Shown here one piece after another: positions 7,168 through 10,472 of a DNA stretch of 10,472 nt. Positions within the stretch are counted from its first letter, which is position 1, and each line of letters opens with the position of its first letter. Both the position numbers and the translations under genes were made by a program. Below the pieces are notes generated by a model. The model did not search any database. It worked only from the letters and a program-made list of their open reading frames with translations, and was not told where the DNA came from. Source of the DNA: an uncultured Bacteroidales bacterium (GTDB lineage: Bacteria; Bacteroidota; Bacteroidia; Bacteroidales; Muribaculaceae); NCBI GenBank assembly GCA_900554345.1, contig USHH01000056.1:1-10472 (forward strand). Direction: 5' to 3'.

Positions 7168-7188
7168 ATAAATAAATTCCTATTATCT
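7163..7188. repeat. 8-bp inverted repeat overlapping the ABC-operon promoter
   Basis: AGATAATA at 7163-7170 and its exact reverse complement TATTATCT at 7181-7188 are separated by 10 bp. The left arm overlaps the -7 element; the right arm covers the stop codon of the OmpR-type regulator (7183-7185). It could be an operator for the ABC operon or a weak AT-rich hairpin at the end of the upstream mRNA. Confidence 0.55.
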
Positions 7189-7866
7189 GTCAGACACGGA
7201 GAGGATATAGCCTTTCTTCTTGATGGAGGTGATGGAGAGGCGGGGGTCGGAGAGCAGGCGGCGGATGTAGGTGATCTGCACGTTGAGGGCAAGGGAGTTG
7301 GCATAGCTTGCGTCGCCCCACACCTGATTCAGTATGGTGTCGCGCTCCACGATGCGCCCGACGTTCTCCGCCAGCATCTGCAGGATCTCGGTCTGGCGCA
7401 CGGAGAGGGCATGGGTCTCGCCATTGAAAGTGAGCGACGAGAGGTTGGGGCGGAAGAGGGTGTCGCCGAGCCGGTATTCCACATCCTGGGAGGCGGTCAT
7501 GCTCTCGAACCGCTCGCTTATGCGTGCGATCAGCTCTTCCGGATAGAACGGCTTGGGGATGTAGTCGTTGCCCTTGAGGGAGAAGCCGTGGAGGCGGTCG
7601 GTCTTCTCGGTGCGGTCGGTGAGGAAGAATATTATCACCTTTTTGTCATGCTCGCGTATGATGCGCGCCATCTCGAATCCGTCGAGCTCCGGCATGTTGA
7701 TGTCGAGCAGGATGAGGTCGGGATTGAAGGCCTCATACCTCTCGAGGCCGATGCGGCCGTTACCGGCGTATGCCGTCTCATATCCGGCCGCCTGGATGAA
7801 GCGCAGCAGAAGCATCGAGTTGCGGTAGTCGTCGTCGACGAGGAGTATCTTGATCGGTCTGTTCAT
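7183..7866 (-). CDS. OmpR/PhoB-family response regulator
   Basis: A 227-residue regulator. The receiver domain (about 6-120) has the acidic pocket Asp11/Asp12, phospho-acceptor Asp55 in LLLDINMP, Thr83 in FLTDRT and Lys105 in DYIPKPF. The C-terminal winged helix (about 130-225) has the OmpR-type pattern LSVRQTEILQ (154-163), VWGDASYANSLALNVQITYIRRLL (182-205) and the wing IKKKGYIL (215-222). Members of this family bind direct repeats of about 10-11 bp as dimers. Its ATG overlaps the stop of the sensor kinase by 4 nt, so the two form a cognate pair. The four-unit 11-bp repeat at 9417-9460, just beyond the kinase gene, is a good candidate for its binding site. It resembles the RprY group in type, but I do not claim orthology. 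Confidence 0.95.
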   Translation of the reverse strand: MNRPIKILLVDDDYRNSMLLLRFIQAAGYETAYAGNGRIGLERYEAFNPDLILLDINMPELDGFEMARIIREHDKKVIIFFLTDRTEKTDRLHGFSLKGNDYIPKPFYPEELIARISERFESMTASQDVEYRLGDTLFRPNLSSLTFNGETHALSVRQTEILQMLAENVGRIVERDTILNQVWGDASYANSLALNVQITYIRRLLSDPRLSITSIKKKGYILSVSDR

Positions 7867-9356
7867 TGCGGAAGCGTTATGGTGAAGCGGGAGCCCTCCC
7901 CTACCCGGCTCACGGCGGCTACGGAGCCGCCGTGGGCCTCCACAAGCAGCTTCACGTATGCGAGTCCGAGCCCCATGCCGGGCTGTGAGCCTGCAGAAGC
8001 CTTCCCTCGGTAGAAGCGATTGAAGATATGGCGGAGGTCGCCCGGAGGGATACCGTTACCTGTGTCGCTGACGCTCAGGCTCACGGCTCCGTCGGCCACA
8101 CGGGCCTCGGCGGTGATCCCGACGTGAGGGCCGGAATACTTCAGGGCATTCTCCACAAGGTTGAGAAGTATGTTGTGGAGGTGGGAGCGGTCGGCGGAGA
8201 CCTCGAGTTCCGGATCGATGGCGTTGTCGACGGCAACGCTCTTTCCGGAGGGAACGGGCGCGGCAGCCGCCACGGTGTGGAATAGGGCGTGGAGGTTGAC
8301 GTTCTGCAGATTGAGGGGAATCTGGTCTACCCTGTTGAAGGTTATGTCGCGGAGGCGTGAGAAATAGGCGGAAAGATTGTCGAGCGCCGACCTGGTGGCC
8401 GACAGTATCTCTTTCCTGGCCTCGCCGTCGGCCATCATGCCGTCGCTGCCGAGACCTGAGACACACATCTTCAGGGTAGAGACAGGACGTTTCAACTCAT
8501 GGACCATGGTGGTGATGAAGCTGTTGCGCATCCTGTCGATGCGCGTGAGCCGCAGGATAGTGGCGACCTGAAGCACGAGGCAGACTATCAGCAGACACGA
8601 CACCAGCAGCGTGATGACGAGTGTCAGCCACATTCCCGGGAGCACATCGAAAGGATTTATCGGGCAGACTATGCTCACTGTGCGCCCCTCCAGCTGCGAA
8701 TAGGGTATGGTGAGGGTGATTTCAGGCCTGAAGGGAGATGAATGGTATGCAGTGCGGATTGCCCAGACAGCGCTGTCGGCCTGCGCCATGGAGATGTGCG
8801 CCTTGATTCCCTGTGCGTCCATCACTGAGTCGAGCCCCTCGGCGATGAAAGGGGACTGGCGTTGGGTCTGGACGTTTCTCGTGGCAGTCCAGGCTTCCGA
8901 TTCATCCTTAGCTCCCGAAGCGTCGAAAACGGCGGAGTCGGCGGGCTCTGCTGTCTGGATCTGGGCAAGTGCGATTGCCTTTTTCTTCTGCTCCTCTGTC
9001 AAAGCGGCACCCTTCGGCAGACCTAAAAGCTCATGGGCGGAAAACAGATAGGTATATATTCTCGCTGTGCGCGTGATCCTGACGGAGTCGCCGTATTGCT
9101 GCTGGAGGGAGAAGGACGGAACGGAGAACGCGCTGTCGCTTCCTTTGTCGCGCACGGAGTCCGCTCTCGGGTCGGTATGTGTCTCCCGGAATATGTTATA
9201 GTCGTCGACACACTTCATGACGCGGTCTCCCAGAGAGCGCTCATAATCGCTGAGAGCGAACTCATAATGGCCGTAAAGCCAGTAGGCCTGCATCCCGAGA
9301 AAGGAGATGATGGCGATGATCGTGATGATGTAAAGCGATTTGATACGTGTGGTCAT
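7863..9356 (-). CDS. Two-component sensor histidine kinase with a large periplasmic domain
   Basis: A 497-residue protein. TM1 (about 7-27, ending in MQAYWLYGHYEF) and TM2 (about 243-265) frame a periplasmic sensor region of roughly 215 residues that I do not recognise. Its middle (about 113-175) is rich in K, Q, A and D and looks flexible. The kinase core follows: H-box MVHELKRPVSTL with His286, N-box LLNLVENALKYSG around Asn403, G1 DTGNG (431-435), F-box FNRFYRG (445-451) and G2 GMGLGLAYVK (460-469). It phosphorylates the downstream OmpR-type regulator (4-nt overlap). The ATG at 9356 lies only 4 nt after a perfect -7 element, so the mRNA is probably leaderless. The next in-frame Met (residue 22) would destroy TM1, so the start cannot easily be moved downstream. 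Confidence 0.93.
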   Translation of the reverse strand: MTTRIKSLYIITIIAIISFLGMQAYWLYGHYEFALSDYERSLGDRVMKCVDDYNIFRETHTDPRADSVRDKGSDSAFSVPSFSLQQQYGDSVRITRTARIYTYLFSAHELLGLPKGAALTEEQKKKAIALAQIQTAEPADSAVFDASGAKDESEAWTATRNVQTQRQSPFIAEGLDSVMDAQGIKAHISMAQADSAVWAIRTAYHSSPFRPEITLTIPYSQLEGRTVSIVCPINPFDVLPGMWLTLVITLLVSCLLIVCLVLQVATILRLTRIDRMRNSFITTMVHELKRPVSTLKMCVSGLGSDGMMADGEARKEILSATRSALDNLSAYFSRLRDITFNRVDQIPLNLQNVNLHALFHTVAAAAPVPSGKSVAVDNAIDPELEVSADRSHLHNILLNLVENALKYSGPHVGITAEARVADGAVSLSVSDTGNGIPPGDLRHIFNRFYRGKASAGSQPGMGLGLAYVKLLVEAHGGSVAAVSRVGEGSRFTITLPQ

Positions 9357-9357
9357 G

Positions 9358-9376
9358 GCGCAAAGTTACATAAAAA
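9358..9376 (-). repeat. Shared 19-bp promoter word, copy 2
   Basis: The minus strand reads TTTTTATGTAACTTTGCGC, identical to 2747-2765. Outside the word the two promoters differ: one has a 21-nt gap to its ATG, this one has 4 nt. Confidence 0.7.
9361..9368 (-). promoter_or_regulatory. Promoter -7 element for the sensor kinase-regulator pair
   Basis: The minus strand reads TAACTTTG, then CGCC and the ATG of the kinase. It exactly matches TAnnTTTG. The predicted transcription start coincides with the start codon. Confidence 0.8.
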
Positions 9377-9416
9377 AGCCGTGGCCTCCGCATTACGGGC
9401 CTCACAGACTTGCGGG

Positions 9417-9460
9417 CAGTAATAATTCAGTAACAATTCCATAATGTTTGAGTAATGATT
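9417..9460. promoter_or_regulatory. Four-unit 11-bp tandem repeat, candidate OmpR/PhoB-class regulator box
   Basis: Four head-to-tail 11-mers read CAGTAATAATT, CAGTAACAATT, CCATAATGTTT and GAGTAATGATT. Relative to unit 1 the others match at 10, 7 and 9 of 11 positions, with shared core AGTAAnnATT. Only 11 of the 44 bases are G or C, in a window that is otherwise visibly GC-rich. The array ends 28 bp before the -7 element of the GLPGLI gene, about 40 bp upstream of its predicted start of transcription, and about 60 bp upstream of the kinase start. OmpR/PhoB-class regulators bind direct repeats of this period, often just upstream of or over the -35/-33 region. The regulator encoded in the divergent operon belongs to that class. 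Binding is inferred. Confidence 0.6.
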
Positions 9461-9488
9461 ATTTTCGGCGCGAAGGGGAAGGCTGACG

Positions 9489-9496
9489 TAACTTTG
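9489..9496 (+). promoter_or_regulatory. Promoter -7 element for the GLPGLI operon
   Basis: The plus strand reads TAACTTTG, an exact TAnnTTTG match, followed by CGGC and an in-frame ATG at 9501. The predicted transcription start is about 9499-9502, which leaves a leader of about 30 nt before the ATG at 9531. TTTTC at 9462-9466 is a weak candidate for the -33 element, at a spacing of 22 nt. A poor -33 would fit an activator-dependent promoter. Confidence 0.8.
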
Positions 9497-9530
9497 CGGC
9501 ATGAAACAAAACATCAAAACGCCAATCACA

Positions 9531-10412
9531 ATGAAAAGAACCCTTTTGATAATCCTGACGGCCATCATGCTGGGCGGCGCCGCATCGGGAAAAGTGTTGC
9601 GCCGCCAGCTGAGCATTCTTCCGAGTTACGTGCCGGAGAGCGAGACCCTCGCGACTGAAACGATGGAATTCGTCTACGACTACCGATGCTGCGTCGACAC
9701 CACCGGCCGGCTCGAGGACAACATCTCGAGCGACAACATGCTGCTCCAGATCGGCCCCGGCGGAATGTCGAAGTTCTCCAGCTACCGCAACCTCACCGTC
9801 GACTCCATACTGATGCGCTCGAGCCGCGAGCAGATAGTAGACGCGGCGATCGAGGGGAAGCTCAGCACCGGCGAGTTCATGACCATCTACAAGAACCATC
9901 CTGCGGGGCGCCTCACCCACACCGAGAAGATATGCGAGGACTGGTTTCGCTACGACGAGGAGATGCCGGCGCTCGACTGGGAACTCACCGACTCGGTGAC
10001 CACGGTGCTCGGCTACGAGTGCCACGGCGCCGTGTGCTCGTTTCGAGGCCGGAAGTGGACGGTCTTCTACTCAGAGGATATTCCTCTGCCGGACGGCCCA
10101 TGGAAGCTACACGGACTGCCGGGGCTGATCATGAAGGCCTCCGACGAGAAGGGGCATTACACTTTCGAGTGTATAGGGATAAAGTCGAAGGCCGACCGAC
10201 CCATCACGATCTACAAGGTGCCCTTCAACGACGTGAGCCGTCGCGACTACTACGACACGCGCCACCGCTACGAAGTGAACCCATACGCCTATTTCGAGGC
10301 CACGACAGGAGGCTCGGTGACGGTGACCGACGAGAACGGAAATCCCACGCCCGACGCATACGACCCGATCGAGCTGCCGTTTGAATACCTTGAACTCGAC
10401 TGGAAGAAATGA
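9531..10412 (+). CDS. GLPGLI-family exported protein
   Basis: A 293-residue protein that begins with a signal peptide (MKRTLLIILTAIMLGGAASG, about residues 1-20). It contains the eponymous motif of the GLPGLI family at 195-200. The motif sits in the conserved context DGPWKLHG, preceded by LGYECHGA (160-167) and WTVFYSEDIPLP (176-187). GLPGLI proteins are Bacteroidetes-specific, exported and of unknown function. I recall that they are often encoded beside TonB-dependent receptors or regulators. Six cysteines remain in the mature part (53, 54, 135, 164, 169, 214). The ATG at 9531 is preferred to the in-frame ATG at 9501, which lies 4 nt after the -7 element and would put ten extra polar residues before the signal peptide. 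The gene overlaps the next by 4 nt and is divergent from the two-component system. Confidence 0.9.
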   Translation: MKRTLLIILTAIMLGGAASGKVLRRQLSILPSYVPESETLATETMEFVYDYRCCVDTTGRLEDNISSDNMLLQIGPGGMSKFSSYRNLTVDSILMRSSREQIVDAAIEGKLSTGEFMTIYKNHPAGRLTHTEKICEDWFRYDEEMPALDWELTDSVTTVLGYECHGAVCSFRGRKWTVFYSEDIPLPDGPWKLHGLPGLIMKASDEKGHYTFECIGIKSKADRPITIYKVPFNDVSRRDYYDTRHRYEVNPYAYFEATTGGSVTVTDENGNPTPDAYDPIELPFEYLELDWKK

Positions 10413-10472
10413 ACAGACTTATCCATCTCATACTTTGCGTGATGCTCGGGTGGCTGCCGACGACGGCGGCCG
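10409..10472 (+). CDS. Exported protein, N-terminal fragment (runs off right edge)
   Basis: The ATG at 10409 overlaps the GLPGLI stop (ATGA), and the frame stays open to the window edge. The 21 visible codons read as a signal peptide: MNRLI, a hydrophobic core HLILCVMLGWLP, then TTAA. GLPGLI genes are commonly followed by an outer-membrane carboxypeptidase-regulatory-like or TonB-dependent receptor gene, so that is the likeliest identity. Nothing in the visible part proves it. Translational coupling with the GLPGLI gene is likely. Confidence 0.7.
   Translation, partial: MNRLIHLILCVMLGWLPTTAA

Noticed and set aside
9501..9530. ATG at 9501 as start of the GLPGLI gene
   Set aside because: It lies 4 nt after the -7 element and adds ten polar residues before a signal peptide that starts naturally at the ATG at 9531.
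9357..9530. Sigma-54 (-24/-12) promoter for the NtrC-type regulator
   Set aside because: No TGGC-N8-TTGC-like pair was seen here or in the other intergenic gaps; the promoters found are all TAnnTTTG type.

Overview
The window looks like chromosomal DNA of a GC-rich Bacteroidales bacterium, quite possibly a Muribaculaceae member. The order rests on four Bacteroidetes-type -7 promoter elements (TAnnTTTG), the absence of clear Shine-Dalgarno sequences, a GLPGLI-family exported protein, and histidine kinases with the HELKRP and HEVNNTM boxes that I recall as common in this order. The family is a guess. I see no RNA genes, insertion sequences, CRISPR arrays or phage genes.

From the right end to the left, nine genes run on the minus strand in three apparent transcription units. 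The first is a classical two-component system (sensor kinase 7863-9356, OmpR-family regulator 7183-7866, 4-nt overlap). The second starts at its own promoter at 7160-7167. It is a tightly packed operon: a FecE-like ABC ATPase without a permease, an NtrC-type sigma-54 activator, an NtrY/NtrB-type histidine kinase and a WYL-domain regulator, with junctions of +6, -4 and -16 nt. The third starts at 2750-2757. It holds a CBS-domain sugar-phosphate nucleotidyltransferase, the ribosome-assembly GTPase Obg, and the N-terminal part of a PlsC-like acyltransferase that runs off the left edge.

On the plus strand, divergent from the first two-component system, lie a GLPGLI-family exported protein (9531-10412) and, overlapping it by 4 nt, the first 21 codons of another exported protein that runs off the right edge.

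The most interesting region is the 174-bp divergent intergenic region (9357-9530). Between the two outward promoters it carries four imperfect 11-bp tandem units (9417-9460), very AT-rich against a GC-rich background. They end about 40 bp upstream of the predicted GLPGLI transcription start. This is the geometry expected of a direct-repeat binding site for an OmpR/PhoB-class regulator, which is the class encoded next door. I propose that this two-component system controls the GLPGLI operon and perhaps itself. Other regulatory observations are an 8-bp inverted repeat covering the -7 element of the ABC/NtrC operon, a 19-bp promoter word shared exactly by two genes, and a sensor-kinase mRNA that appears to be leaderless.
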